Source: CAWBVG01 sp963792175
GTDB taxonomy: Bacteria; Acidobacteriota; Vicinamibacteria; Vicinamibacterales; CAVVIG01
DNA length: 64,000 bases
Assembly (NCBI GenBank): GCA_963792175.1
Contig: CAWBVG010000039.1
Location: 124,001-188,000 of the forward strand
Direction: 5' to 3'
This document shows positions 21,069 to 32,789 of this stretch, piece by piece. Made by a program: the position numbers and the translations under genes. Each line of letters starts with the position of its first letter. Position 1 is the first letter of the stretch. The notes below the pieces were generated by a model. It had not been told where the DNA came from and made no database searches. It saw nothing but the letters and a program-made list of their open reading frames with translations.

Positions 21069-21311
21069 ACAATCCTCCTCTGTTGCGAGGATGCACGTCG
21101 CGTTCCGTTCGAGGAGTGGAGCGGCTTCTCGCGGCCAGCGTCATCGCGACTCGAGGGTCGGCCGCCGATCGGTCTGGCCCGTCACCGGCCGGTGGAGTGC
21201 ACCTCACCAGATTCCGTGATCGTCGAACGAGATGCCGCTGCGAAGCTCGTGCATCACCGGTCGATCGGTGCCCAGGCACGCCACGAAATAGCGCGCGAGC
21301 GTCACGGTGGG

Positions 21312-21560
21312 TCAGTCTTCGTCGCCTGATCGAACGGTCTGTTTGAAACTGCCCACATCATCGGGCACAAATGCGCCAGGCGCAGACGCATCGAGCAGGT
21401 CGGTCCTGGTGACTTGCCACATGTGCCCGCAGGCTGGACACGCGAGCCACCACAGCTCGCTTCGCCGAGTCGCTTCCTCCAGCAGGGTCACAGGAGTCGT
21501 GCCGCACTCCGGGCAGTTCACCGGACCGTGCAGCTCCAATTCGGGAATCAGTTTCGCCAT
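21312..21560 (-). CDS. Small zinc-ribbon protein
   Basis: This 82-residue acidic protein carries two CxxC knuckles, CPECG near residue 16 and CPACG near residue 41. They are spaced like a zinc ribbon and separated by a beta hairpin (TPVTLLEEATRRSELWW). The C-terminal half is Asp-rich and likely flexible. No assignable function: zinc ribbons of this size occur in nucleic-acid-binding and adaptor proteins. It is convergent with the kinase gene's upstream region and stands alone. Confidence 0.65.
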   Translation of the reverse strand: MAKLIPELELHGPVNCPECGTTPVTLLEEATRRSELWWLACPACGHMWQVTRTDLLDASAPGAFVPDDVGSFKQTVRSGDED

Positions 21561-21698
21561 GAACGGACCGTGGGTCGGGATGCGCAGGCCGCGAACGAAT
21601 GCCGTAACGTACGATTAGTAGCATCCCTAAATCAAGAGCCGAAGTTGTAGAAAATTGTCAGCGCTCAACTGTCCGGAAATGCTGCGCCCGATCCGGCT

Positions 21699-24388
21699 TT
21701 GAGTGTTGCTAAAGTCGCTGGCCGTCGTTACCCTCAGCAGCGACATCCCTTGACTCTGTCGCCTGGCACGCGCCTCGGCGCTTACGAAATCGTGTCGCTG
21801 GTCGGCAGCGGCGGCATGGGCGAGGTGTATCGGGCGAACGACACCCGCCTCGATCGTACGGTGGCGATCAAGGTGGTCGGGGGTCGGGTGACCGTCAATG
21901 CTGAATTCCGTCTTCGCTTCGAACGCGAAGCCCGCCACATCGCGGCGCTGAATCACCCGCGCATCTGTACGTTGTTCGACGTCGGTCACCAGGACGAGAT
22001 CAGCTTTCTGGTGATGGAGTACCTCGAGGGCGAGACGCTGAGCCAGCGCTTGCGCAAGGGCGCCGGTGTCGCTCGAGCAGACCCTCAAAATCGGCATCGA
22101 AATCTGTGACGCACTCGCGAGCGCCCACCGGCACGGGATCGTCCATCGCGACCTGAAGCCGGGCAACGTCATGCTGACCAAGAGCGGCGCCAAGCTGCTC
22201 GACTTCGGACTTGGCCCTGTCGATGCCGCCAATAGCCAATTCGCCGATTGACGAGACCGTGTCGCCGACACAGGCTCGTCGGCTGGCGGCAGAAGACATC
22301 CTCATCGGCACGCTGCCGTACATGGCGCCGGAACAGATCAGTGGCGGCCGCATCGACGATCGCACCGACATCTTCGCGTTCGGCGGTCTCCTCTACGAGC
22401 TCGCCACGGGCCAGCGGGCCTTCGAAGGCGACGACCGCGGCAATCTCATCGTGAAAATCCTGGACCGGAACCCGCCCGCGCTGTCGGAGCGGGTCGCGTT
22501 GGTGCCGCCGGCGTTCGAGCGGGTGGTCAAGAAATGCCTGGCGAAGGATCCCGACGAGCGTTGGCAATCGGCCCGCGACCTGCTCGACGAACTGAAATGG
22601 ATCGACGCGATGCGTACGTCAGCGGCGTTCGCGCCGGCCGCGCCGGGACGCCGTTCACGCCGCATGTTCACCCTCGGTGCGGCGAGCGGTCACGATCGCG
22701 GCGCTCGCCGCCGCTGGAGCGTATTTCGCGCGGCCCGCGAGTGAGCCGGCGCTCGTCAAGCTGGCGCTCTTGCCGCCCGCGGGTGCGCAATTCGCCAATT
22801 ACGCGGTGTCGCCCGACGGAACGCGCGTCGTCTTCGCCGCCGCGATCAACCGGACGACACAACTCTGGACACGGTCCCTCGATGCCATCGCCGCGCAGCC
22901 GCTCGCTGGGACGGCGGACCCTCACGATCCGTTCTGGTCGCCGGACAGTCAGTCGATTGCGTTTTTCGCCGATGGCAAGCTGAAAAAAATCGCCGCGTCT
23001 GGCGGGTCGGTGCAAACCATCTGCGACGCGCCCGACGGTCGGGGCGCGAGCTGGGGCAATAGCGGGTTCATCGTGTTTGCTCCGAACATCCTCGGGGCGC
23101 TTTCGAAAGTGCCGGCGGCCGGTGGGAAGCCGACGCCGGTGACGTCGCTCGATGCCGGTCGTCAGGAGGACAGCCATCGCCATCCTTTCTTCCTTCCCGA
23201 CGGCCGTCATTTCCTGTTCATCGCGCGCTCGGCCAAGCGCGAAGACAGCCGCGTGGATATCGGTTCGCTCGACAGCGCCGAGCGCATACGCCTGCTCAAC
23301 ATCGAGTCGAAGGCGGTCTATACGCCGCCAGGCTATGTGCTGTTCCTCGGCGAGGGAACCGAGGGCGGGCTGATGGCGTTGCCGTTCGATGTCAGGCGAT
23401 TGCGCGCGTCGGGCGATGCGATTCCGGTTGATGCGCAGATGCCGTTCGACGTCTCCACCTTCAGCGCGTCGAGCAATGGCGTCCTCGCATTCACCAGCGT
23501 TCCGGCGCACCGGTTGATGTGGTTCGATCGTTCGGGCAAGCCGCTGCCCATCGCCAACTCCGCCGACCGGATCAGCAACATCGCGCTCTCGGCGGATGGA
23601 ACGCGAGTCGCCGCCCGCCGGTTGTTCCAGGGCAACTACGACATCTGGGTGATCGATCTCGCGCGCGGCACGACCTCCCGTGCGACATCCAATCCGGCGC
23701 CCGACGGCGCTCCCGTCTGGTCTCCCGACGGCGAGCGGATCGCCTTCAGCTCGGAACGCGGCAAGGCGGGCAGTATCTACGTCGCCGAAGCGTCGGGGAC
23801 CGGCGGTGAAGAACTTGTGCTGCCCTCCGATCAGCCGAACGACCCGACCGACTGGTCGACCGATGGCCGATTCATCCTATTCACACGGCAGGATCCGGTG
23901 ACGTTGAAGGATCTGGGCGTTACCCCTCTTTGGTGACCGCCGCGCGTTTCCGCTGCTGCAGACGCAGTTCATCGAGGAGCAGGCGCACATTTCTCCCGAC
24001 GGGCAGTGGATCGCGTACGTGTCGAACGAATCGGGAAAGTGGGAAGTGTACCTGCGAACGTTTCCACGCTCGATCAACCGATGGCAGGTATCGACGACGG
24101 GAGGCTCTCAGCCGCGCTGGCGACGTGACGGCCGCGAGTTGTATTTCGTCGATCCCAAAGAGCATCCTGCACGCAGCCGGCGTCAGCCTCGGCGCCAAGG
24201 TGGTCATTGCCCAGCCGCAGGCTCTCTTTCAGACGAATCTCGCCGATTATGCGATGGGGGGCCGCTACGCGGTGGCGGCAGACGGCGGCCGTTTCCTCGT
24301 GAACATCGACGACAACGCCGATACGCAGGCCATCAACGTCGTCCTCAACTGGTTGACTGAGCTGCAGCAGCGCGTTCCCACGCGCTGA
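21699..24388 (+). CDS. Ser/Thr protein kinase with C-terminal PD40 propeller (five frame breaks)
   Basis: This PknB-type kinase is linked to a TolB/PD40 beta-propeller sensor. The kinase domain shows LVGSGGMGEVYRA (Gly loop), VAIKVV (Lys), the catalytic loop HRDLKPGN, DFGL and the APE-region MAPEQISGG. A membrane-anchor-like stretch (AALAAAGAYF) separates it from the propeller, with repeated SPDGTRVVF, SPDSQSIAFFADG and SPDGERIAFSSERG blades. Breaks fall near 22064, 22211, 22677, 23930 and 24158, each fixable by one base. Corrected length is ~890 residues. The start is uncertain: TTG at 21699 or TTG at 21750, the latter giving LTLSPGTRLGAYEI. Confidence 0.85.
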
Positions 24389-24613
24389 CATCAGCTCGCG
24401 AAAGCGGATGAAAATCGGCGCGCCGTTGCGAGAATGGCGCTGGCGCGAGCGGTGAGATCGATCGAACCAGTGGAGCACTTGAAGCCGTTCAATTGGATGA
24501 TCCGGAACGTGCGCGCTTGAGCGAATAAGTGGGCGTCGCTGGTGCAACGCGACAGCCTGTGACCCTGAGTAAGACAATCCAGGCACGTTCTCCGCTCCCG
24601 CCAGGAGAGGCGT
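24389..24613 (+). ncRNA. Non-coding left end of IS110 element, candidate bridge RNA region
   Basis: This 225-base gap between the kinase stop and the transposase ATG holds no convincing gene. IS110-group elements encode a structured bridge RNA in the non-coding end upstream of the transposase, which selects donor and target DNA. The location and size fit, but no specific loops were identified by eye. Element ends are not defined; IS110 elements lack terminal inverted repeats. Confidence 0.35.
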
Positions 24614-25906
24614 ATGCCGTATCGGATCGCGGGAATCGATGTGCACAAGCGGATGCTGGCGGTGGTGGTCGCGGACGTGGCGGTCGAGGGGGAGTGACGA
24701 GTTTGAGCGCCGGCAGGTCGGGACGAGCCCCGACCAACTGCGCGCGCTGGCGGAGTGGTTCGTGGAGCAGCGAGGTCGAGGAAGTCGTGATGGAATCGAC
24801 CGCGCAGTACTGGCGACCCGTCTGGGAGGCGTTGGAGCGCTGGCTGGCAGCCGATCCGTCGGACGCGCGAGCGGTGCCGGGCCGACGTCAGGCGCGCTGC
24901 ATCTGGCGCAAGCCCAATCGAATCGCGGACCGCGCGGCCGGAAGCAAGATTTCCCGGACGCCGAACGGTTGGTGAAACGGTTGGTCGCGCACGAACTCAC
25001 CCTGAGCTTTGTGCCGGATGTGACGCAGCGGCTGTGGCGGACGGTCACGCGGCGCAAGTACCAGTTCACGTGCAACCGGGTGCAGCTCCAGAACCGGCTG
25101 GAGTGTCTGCTCGAGGAAGCGCATATCAAGGTGTCGAGTCTGGTGTCGGATCTGCTCGGGGCGAGTGCGCGCCGCATGCTGCGCGCGGTCGCCGAGTGGC
25201 GAAACGGATCCGGCCGCGGTCGCGGCGCTCGGCAGCCAGCGGCTGCACGCCACGCCGGCGCAGTTGCGCGACGCGCTCGGCGCGTGCACGCGATCTGGAT
25301 CCCGTCTACCGGCGGCTGCTCGCGATGACGCTCGATGAATTGGAAGTGATCGAGGCGCACATGCAGCAACTGGATGAGGAACTCGCGCGGCTGCTTCGCG
25401 TGCATCAGGACGCCGTCGCAACGACTCGCCGCGGTCCCGGGGCTCGGCGTCGATTCCGCGCAGCAGATCATCGCCGAAGTGGGCCCGACGGCCGCCACGT
25501 TTGCGACAGCGAAGCGCCTGGCGTCGTGGGTGGGCGCGTGTCCCGGCACACGACGAGAGCGCGGGCGTCAATCACAGCCATCGATCGCCGAACGGCAATC
25601 GCCAAATGCGCCGCCTCCTCAATCAAGCGGCGAATGCCGCCGTGAAGACCAAAGGCAGTATCTTTGAACTCGTGTATCGGCGCTTGGTCGTCCGTCTCGG
25701 ACACGCGCAAGCGATCGGCGCCATTGCGCATCGGCTCTGTCGGCTGGTCTGGAAGATCCTCCACGACGGCGTCGTCTACGAAGAACGTGGTCCGGCCGTC
25801 ACCAAACAGCGCGGCCCAACGCCGTGCCGCCAAGATGATCCGCGAACTCCGAAGTCTCGGCTATCGCGTCGAACCCGGGCCATCTCCCGAGAGCAGTCCG
25901 GCATGA
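24614..25906 (+). pseudogene. IS110 family transposase, broken in several places
   Basis: Fragments in all three frames together give an IS110 transposase. The N-terminal DEDD RuvC-like domain starts YRIAGIDVHKRMLAVVV (first Asp) and continues with VVMESTAQYW (Glu). The linker includes DAERLVKRLVAHELTLSFVP and a coiled coil. The C-terminal Transposase_20 domain shows PGLGVDSAQQIIAEVG and ACPGHDESAGVNHS with the conserved Ser, then NRQMRRLLNQAANAA. About seven frame breaks were seen, including one that runs into TGA after VAVEGE near 24698. As the same kind of breaks occur in host genes, this may be an active element read with errors. Confidence 0.85.
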
Positions 25907-26355
25907 GCGCGAGTGATTTTCGACCCTGGCCGGCCGCGCTGAAGAAATGACCGGCTCAGTGGCGCAGCGGGGCGACTTTCGCAACCACCCACTGGCGCCA
26001 CGCCGAGGCTCGCTGCTCGAGGTGCCGCCAGGCGTCGATCGGGCGGTTCGTCCAATCCTCGTTCCGGCGTCCGCCGCGCCACGCGCCTCGCCGGCTCGGA
26101 CGATGTCTCCGCTCCACCAGGATCACCACCGGGATGTCGATTCCCTCGGCTGTCTGTTCCATGGAGGCTGTATCGGTACGACCTGCAGAAATGTGCAGGG
26201 CGGACCGACACTTAGACGGAGCAGGGGGCGCTCCCATCAGCCGTACCGCGCGAGCCGGGGGCGGCTCAGCCGGTGGACGGGGCGCTAACGTCTGTCGGCT
26301 GAAGCAGTTATTGTAGATTCAGGGGTTTCACGCGATAATCGAGAAAGCTCAATCC
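25907..26355. other. Gap between IS110 transposase and the second kinase
   Basis: No well-supported gene lies here; it presumably contains the right end of the IS110 element. An open frame on the minus strand (25956-26237; ATG options at 26237 and 26162) encodes a basic Arg/Trp-rich peptide beginning MEQTAEGIDIPVVILVERR from the inner start. It has no recognised family and may be chance or a frameshifted remnant. Confidence 0.4.
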
Positions 26356-29300
26356 ATGCCCTGTTCTCGTTGCGGCAGCGGAGCCGCCCCACTCCACGGT
26401 CGGTGTGCGCAGTGCGGCGCGAGCGTCGGGAGCGACTCTGTCCCGACTGTCATCGGATTGGCGACGCCGCTCCCGATTCCCAACCCGGACGACAACGCGA
26501 CGCAATTCGGCGGGGCACAACCGCGTATGCGCCGCCTCCGCCGACCATGGGCGTCCCGCCGATAGCCACGACGTCGACACATCAGACGCTTGGGCTGACG
26601 GTCGGTCAGAACTTCGGCTCGCGCTATCACATCATTCGCTGCTCGGCGTCGGCGGCATGGGCGCCGTCTATCAGGCGTGGGATCAATCGCTCGAAGTCGC
26701 CGTGGCGCTGAAGGTGATCCGGCCCGAGTCGGCGCCGGACCCGCAAGCCGCGGAAGCGCTGCAGCGCCGCTTCAAACACGAGCTGCTGCTCGCGCGTCAG
26801 GTCACGCACAAGAACGTCGTCCGCATTCACGACCTCGGAGAGATCGACGGCATCACCTACATCTCGATGCCGTACGTGCAGGGCTCCGATCTGGCGACGG
26901 TCGTGGCGCGCGAGGGCCGCCTGCCGGTCGACCGCGCCGTCGCCATCGCGAAGGAACTCGCCTCCGGCCTCGTCGCCGCGCATGCGGCCGGGGTCGTCCA
27001 TCGCGACCTGAAGCCCGCGAACATCATGATCGACGGTCGAGGGCGGCGTCCTGATCATGGACTTCGGCATCGCGCGATCGACGTCGGGCGGCACCGCCGC
27101 CGGCATGACCGCGTCCGGCGTCATCGTCGGCACCGTCGAGTACATGGCGCCCGAGCAGGCGAAAGGCGAGCGCGTCGACGCGCGCGCCGACATTTATTCG
27201 TTCGGGCTGATTCTCAACGACATCCTGCTCGGCCGCCGTCAGTCGACCAGCACCGGCGTCGCCGAATTGATGGCGCGCATGCAGGCGCCGCTGGCGTCGC
27301 TGCGATCGATCGACGCGACGATTCCAGAGTGGCTGGACGCGGTCGTCAACAAGTGCATCCAGCCCGACCCGGCGAACCGCTATCAGAACATGAGCGAGGT
27401 CCTCGCGGACCTCGAGGCGAAGAGTGGGAGCCCGGTGACGGTGAGCACGAGGACTGCCACCACGCCGGCCGGGTCGCGCTCCGCGCTGCTGATGGGCGGG
27501 ATTGCCGCGCTGGTGGTGTTTGGCCTGTTGGCGGGCGGATGGTTCCTTCGCGCGCGGCTGACGCTGGCCCAGCGCGCGCAGCCGCAGACCCAGGCGCAGA
27601 CGCGTGCGATTGCGGCGCCCAGCGTCACGCTGGCCATCCTGCCGTTTCGCAATGCATCCGGCGATGCGGCGCTCGACTCGCTCGGGTCGAGCGTCAGCGA
27701 TGTCCTCCGCACCGAACTGGGGCAGTCGTCGCATGTGATGACGGTGCCCTCGAATCGCGTGCTGCAGGTCCTCCAGGATTTGCGCATTCAGCCGAACACC
27801 ACGCCGGCGCCGACCGAGCTCGCGCGCGTCGCGGACTTCACGAACGCCAGAAGCGTGCTCTGGGGCCAGTTGACGCGATTCGGCGAAGCGATCCGGATCG
27901 ACGCGACGCTGCAGGATCTCGACAAAGGCGAGACGACGCCCCTGAACGCGATGGCGCCCAACGCACGCGATCTCCTGGCGTCGATCGGGACGCTGGCCGA
28001 CGCGGTTCGCGAGAACCTGGCGCACGGATCGACCGACATCCTCAAGGAGCTGAAGTCGACGTCGTGGAAACCGTCGACCAGCTCGTTCGAGGCGCTGCGG
28101 CTCTACAACGAAGGGCAGCAGCTGACGCAGCAGGGCAATCACCAGGCGGCGCTCAAGAGCTTCGAGGCGGCGACGAAGATCGACGACCACTTCGCGCTGG
28201 CCCTCTCGGCGATGGCCAAGTCGTACTCGACGCTCGGCTACGACGACGAAGCGGGCCAGTTCACGCGGCGGGCGATGAGCCTCAGCGACGGATTGCCGGC
28301 GCTCGAAAAGTACCGGATTGCGGCGACCCATTATCAGATCGTCAGGGACAACGCGAAGGCGATCGAGTCCTACGAAAACCTGGTCAAGGCCTCGCCCAAC
28401 AGCCCGGTGGTGCAATTCGATCTCGGCGACTTGTACGAGCAGACCGGACAGTTCGACAAGGCGCGTGACCAGTACGCCATCGTCGTCGAAGCTCGATCCG
28501 AAGTACGTCGAAGGCTTGCGCGCGCTCGGGCGGGTCGAGATCAGCGCGGCAATCCGCAGGATGCGCTCGAGCCGCTGAACAAGGCGTTGAGCCTCGCGGT
28601 CGAGATCAACAACGAGGAAGCGCGCGCCAACGTGCTGCAGGCCATCGGCATCGCCTACAAGCAGTTGAATCGGCCCGAAGAAGCGATTCGCAACTACGAA
28701 GAGTCGCTCCAGATCAAGCGGAAACTCGGTCCGAGCCAGCGGCGCGGGATGGCGTCGAGCATCGGAGAAATCGCGCAGGTGCTCGAGAAGAATGGCAAGC
28801 CGCGCGAGGCCGAAGCGCGATTCAAGGAAGCGTTGAAAATCCTCCGCGAAATCGGCGATAAGGGCGGCGTCGCGAGCACATTGACCAACCTGGGGTCGCT
28901 GCTCAACGAGACGCTGGGTCGTCCGAACGAGGCGCTGCCGTACTTCCAGGAGTCGCTGCAGCTGCGCCGCGAGCTGGGCAACTCCGCCGGCGAGGCGCTC
29001 GTCCTCAACAACCTCGGCGTCCTGTATCAGTCGAAAGGGCAGTATGCGGATGCGCAAACGCATTTCGAGCTCGCCCTGCAAATCCGGGAGAAGGCCAACA
29101 ACCCGAAGGACATGGCCGACACCGTTCACAACCTCGCGGAGACGCTGCTGAAACGCGGCAAGTACGATCAGTCGCTGGCGCAGTACGTGCGCGCGCTCGA
29201 CTACCGCCGAAAAGGCCGGCGACAAGCGCGGCGCCGCGATCGAGTCGTACAGCATCGGCACCATCTTCGACAATCAGGGCCGCTTCGGCGCCGCGATCAA

Positions 29301-30028
29301 ATCGAAGGACGAAGCGCTGACCACGTTTCGCGACTTGAAGCAGCGCGACATGTGGCTGGGAGAGATCCTCGGCGGCTACGGGAACAGTCTCGCGCTCGCC
29401 GGACGGTTCGAGGACGCCGACAAGCTGCTGGACGAGGCGATGACGGTCGGCCGCGAGCTGCAGAATCCGGCGGTCATCGTTCAGACGCAGCGGTTCCAGG
29501 CCGATCGCCTGTTCTACGCCGGCGACAACAGGGCGGCGGCGGCGCGCGCCGCCGAAGCGGTGCAGTCGGCGTCCGAAGCTTCCGATCGCAGCCTCGGTCT
29601 TCTCGCGCAGGCCAGCGCGGCAACCGTGGCCGTATCCGCGCAGCCGACCAAGGCGATCGCGGCCCGGCTGGCGACGCTGGCGCAGGACGCCGATCGGTCG
29701 GACTCAAATCCTTGTCGGTCGATTACTCGCTGCTTCGCGTGGATGCGCTGCTCAAGCTGAAGGACGTACGCCACCGCCCGGGAAGAGGCGAGTCGCGCGG
29801 TGGCGAAGGCCGACGCGCTCGGGTTGCGGATTCTCATCGCCAGGGCGCGGTTACCTGCGCGGCGCCGCGCTCCGACTGGCTAACGATGCTGAAGCGTCCC
29901 GTGACTACGCCGCCGCGCTGCGCCTGCTCGACGAGATCAAAGGCGAGGACGGCAATCAGGACGTCCTGAAGCGCGCGGATCTGTCCGTAATGTACGCCGA
30001 GTGTCAGCGCTACTCAAAAGGCCCGTAA
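26356..30028 (+). CDS. Zinc-ribbon / Ser-Thr kinase / TPR signalling protein (several frame breaks)
   Basis: This large membrane-anchored kinase is ~1,220 residues after correction. It begins with a zinc ribbon (CSRCG and CAQCG), then a Pro-rich linker. The kinase domain has LLGVGGMGAVYQAWD, VALKVI, HRDLKPANIMID, MDFGIARS and EYMAPEQAKGE. One membrane span (GIAALVVFGLLAGGWFL) follows. Outside it lie a domain typical of adenylate-cyclase/SARP-linked proteins (VTLAILPFRNASGD) and about ten TPR motifs (EAIRNYEESLQIKRKLG, YADAQTHFELALQIREK). Frame breaks lie near 26530, 26637, 27040, 28493, 28550, 29209, 29699 and 29780, mostly one extra base. It probably senses a periplasmic signal through TPRs; the target is unknown. 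Confidence 0.88.
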
Positions 30029-31735
30029 CGGCGCGACCACGCCATAGCATCCCCACTGCGACGCCGCCTCGTCCGTAACGCGCTGCGGCACCGGGAATGT
30101 CGCGGCGGAAACGTTCGCCAGCCGTTGGCGGTCGCTCAAGTCATATAGAAACAGATGCGCCGCGAGCTCCGGGATGTCGCGAGTGGCCGGAGCGACGGTC
30201 GACCACGTGCGGCGACCGATCGCGTTCAGGTACGCCGTTAATAGCTCGAGGTCCTTCGTCCATCGGCTCAAATGCGTCGCCAGCATCCAGACCCGCGGTC
30301 GACCGCGAAAGCGATCGATCTGTTCGGATACGCGCGCGGCCGTGCCAGCGAACATCGGCCGATCGCCGCGTCGCGCATCGGGAAGTGGAACCGTGGGGCG
30401 TCAGTACAAGAAGGCCTGCGCCGCGCCGTAGTACACGTAAACGGCGTCGTTCGGCTCGAATCTGTCTGCCAGGCTCGAGACGATCGGCCGCGCGTGCTCG
30501 ATCCGATCGGGGGGGAGGGCGGTGGCGGCCGCGTAGATCGGTGACCCGACGAGGACGCCAAGAATGGCCGGCGCCGTGAACTGCAGGCCGTGAGGGAGAT
30601 TGAGGAGCAGATGACGGGCGCCGGCAGCCGTGGCCAGGAGAAGGCCCGGCTCCAGAAATACCAGCAGACGCCCAGTGACCGGGTACACGTTCAGCGACGA
30701 TGCCGCGAGTGCGACCATCACCGGCAGAATCAGGATCAGTGCTGCGTCCTTTCGCTGCTTCCAGAGCGCCGCATACCCGACGAACATGACCGCGACGAAG
30801 GCCAAGGACCACGGATAGTTCAGCCCTCCGTTGGTGCGCAGAGGGCCGCTCGCGAACGTTCCGAACGCCCACGTCAGTTGCTGCACCGGCCAGATTAAAT
30901 CGGCCAGCGTGTGAGGCGGAAGAATGGGCCAGAACCCCGGCGCCCAGTCCCGCGCAAAGTACACGCGGTCCATCGGCGACACCGCGCGCATGGCGAGTAT
31001 TCCGGCGGCAGCGACACTCACGGCCCACCCGACCAGGACAACCGCCAGGGTCCGGAACGGTGGTCTTTTTCTCTCGCGGAGATACAGAATCGTCATCGCC
31101 ACGGCGACACCTGCGAGGACGAATGACGTGGGTTGAGACACCCACGGCATCGCCGCGCCCGCCAATGCTAGGACGACGGCGCGCCGCATGTCTGAAGATT
31201 CGCGTCGAAAGCGCAGTGCGAGGTACAAAACGAACACGCTCGCAGCGGTGTCGCTCGGTACTGCTTGACCTGCGATGAAAAATAGATGAACGGCGCCCCA
31301 AGGGCGAACAGGCCGACGGCAAACGGCACCGCCCAGCCTTCGAGGACTTCCTGTGACAGCTTGGTGAAGAGGACGAGGGCAAACAGTCCGCAGAGGAAGG
31401 GAAACAGGCGCAGCGCGAGCTCGGAAGGCCCCATCGTCGCGGCCACCGCCTTCTCGATCAGGAGAAACACCGGCGGAGCCACTTGCGCATCATCCAGGCC
31501 GTTAAGCAGCGCCGGATGGGCCGATTGATGATGTTGCGCGCGACAGCCGCTTCGTCAATCCACAGGGACGCGTTTGCCAGGTATTGCCAGAGGCGCAGCG
31601 CCGTGCCGATGACGAGAAGAATGATCGTGGCGACCTGCTGAGGACTCAGCGATACGGGCTGGAAAAGAAAACGCCGGGCCTGCGGGACCCGGCGGCGGGA
31701 AGTTGGCGGCGAAAAAAGTCTCGTGGAGCGACGTG
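30014..31735 (-). CDS. GT39-like polytopic glycosyltransferase (frame breaks, uncertain start)
   Basis: This polytopic membrane protein is of the dolichyl-phosphate-mannosyltransferase-like GT-C family. The N-terminal region gives LSPQQVATIILLVIGTALRLW, then the family's first-loop motif SLWIDEAAVARNI with the catalytic-type acidic pair, followed by PPVFLLIEKAV. Around ten hydrophobic spans follow, with YPWSLAFVAVMFVGYAALW typical, then a soluble C-terminal tail (GRPRVWMLATHLSRWTKD). Breaks lie near 31255 and 30400. No standard start codon was found in frame; the true start is probably between 31660 and 31735. It overlaps the kinase stop tail to tail. Confidence 0.75.
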
Positions 31736-32533
31736 TCAGCTCTTCAGTCTCCGTTGCCGTCTACGATACAGCACACCGCCTATTCCTGTTCCCAACAACA
31801 ACAGGCTTGCGGGCTCCGGAACGTTGGCGGAAGGCGCCTGGAAAGGGGCCATCAGGGAAAACATGTCGTCTCTGCCACCTATGGCCGGGTCCTCTTTGTA
31901 TGGGTCGTAGCTGCTGTTGAAAGCGTGCGTGATGTCGTTGTAGTGTACACGTCATCCGCCCTGCACGCCGAGGGCGTGTAGCATTCTTATGCGGTTTTGA
32001 GGGTCCTGGGATGGATCGTCGAAGGGCGTGTCGTTAAACCAGTTGATGTAGACATCGAAAAATCCTCTCCACGTCGTGTCACTTGGAGTTGTACCATCGC
32101 CAGAAAAGCGGAATTGGACGCAATTATCCCCTCCGGCAATCGGCACACACACAAAGCCGTCGAAATTTTCGAGTTGGCCACTTCCCAACATAGACGACTG
32201 CGTTCTGAGTTCAGCGTCGACGTTGATCGTGAATGAGCCCCGCTGATCCTCAAACGCGAGCTCCAAGTTATACGGTGCGCTGCCGAACGTGAAGAGGGCG
32301 CCCCCCTCTGTTCCGCCGGCGCAGGACGTGCCGCCAGAGCCACCGTCGGTCGTGCGCAATCCCGCTTCCATCGCGATTGAGCCGAGCGGCACCAACACCG
32401 CCGCAAGGGCGGCCGCCTGAATCAGCTTCACCGCGGTGGAGGATCTCCCCGCGCTTTTGACAGAAGGCGTGCCGCTGACCTCCGGCGTCGCGACCGTCAG
32501 CGTCTCGTCTGGTGTCGACATCTCATCACTCAT
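31736..32533 (-). CDS. PEP-CTERM sorted secreted protein with internal stop
   Basis: The protein starts MSDEMSTPDETL after GGAGAG. It has an N-terminal hydrophobic segment (AAALAAVLVPLGSIAM), a Gly-rich cysteine-containing start to the mature region, then beta-rich sequence (FEDQRGSFTINVDAEL, GFFDVYINWFND). At 31952-31954 a TGA interrupts the frame after GVQGG; the same frame then reads YNDITHAFNSSYDPY to the sorting signal VPEPASLLLLGTGIGG and a basic tail (YRRRQRRLK). The tail is a textbook PEP-CTERM signal recognised by an exosortase. Two compensating indels near the stop are the simplest explanation. Confidence 0.82.
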
Positions 32534-32789
32534 CGCAACTCTCCCGTGTCCGGTCGATCCAGACACCTGCGGAAGACACCCACGTTGTCCTGCGAATTCC
32601 AACGAACTTGCGGCAAGTGCCGTCCTTTAGCAAAGGGGCCGCCATATCGAGACGCCCCCAAATTCGCAGAATCTCTTGTAATTTGTTTAGAAGCCTGAAA
32701 CAGTGGGCCCGGCGCCAACACGAAAGTCGGCAGCAAAGCCGACTATTGTTCGAATTCGAGGCGACAGACCGTTTCTACTAGCCTATAGC

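Noticed and set aside
23926..23935. Programmed frameshifting in the PD40 kinase
   Set aside because: No slippery site or downstream structure was seen, and similar breaks occur in unrelated genes, so sequencing error is likelier.
24074..25549. A 491-codon minus-strand frame across the kinase end and IS110
   Set aside because: It spans an insertion boundary and has no recognisable fold, so it is an antisense shadow.
25956..26237. Small minus-strand ORF behind IS110 as a real gene
   Set aside because: No family match, no ribosome-binding site and an Arg-rich composition typical of chance frames. Listed only within the gap description.
27024..29273. A 749-codon open frame on the minus strand opposite the second kinase
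   Set aside because: It mirrors the kinase-TPR gene, is Arg/Ala-rich low-complexity and has no domain. Long antisense frames are common opposite GC-rich genes.
31952..31954. TGA in the PEP-CTERM gene as a second selenocysteine site
   Set aside because: The position (GVQGG-TGA) does not align with a Cys, and compensating indels restore a better match. Not comparable with the rhodanese case.
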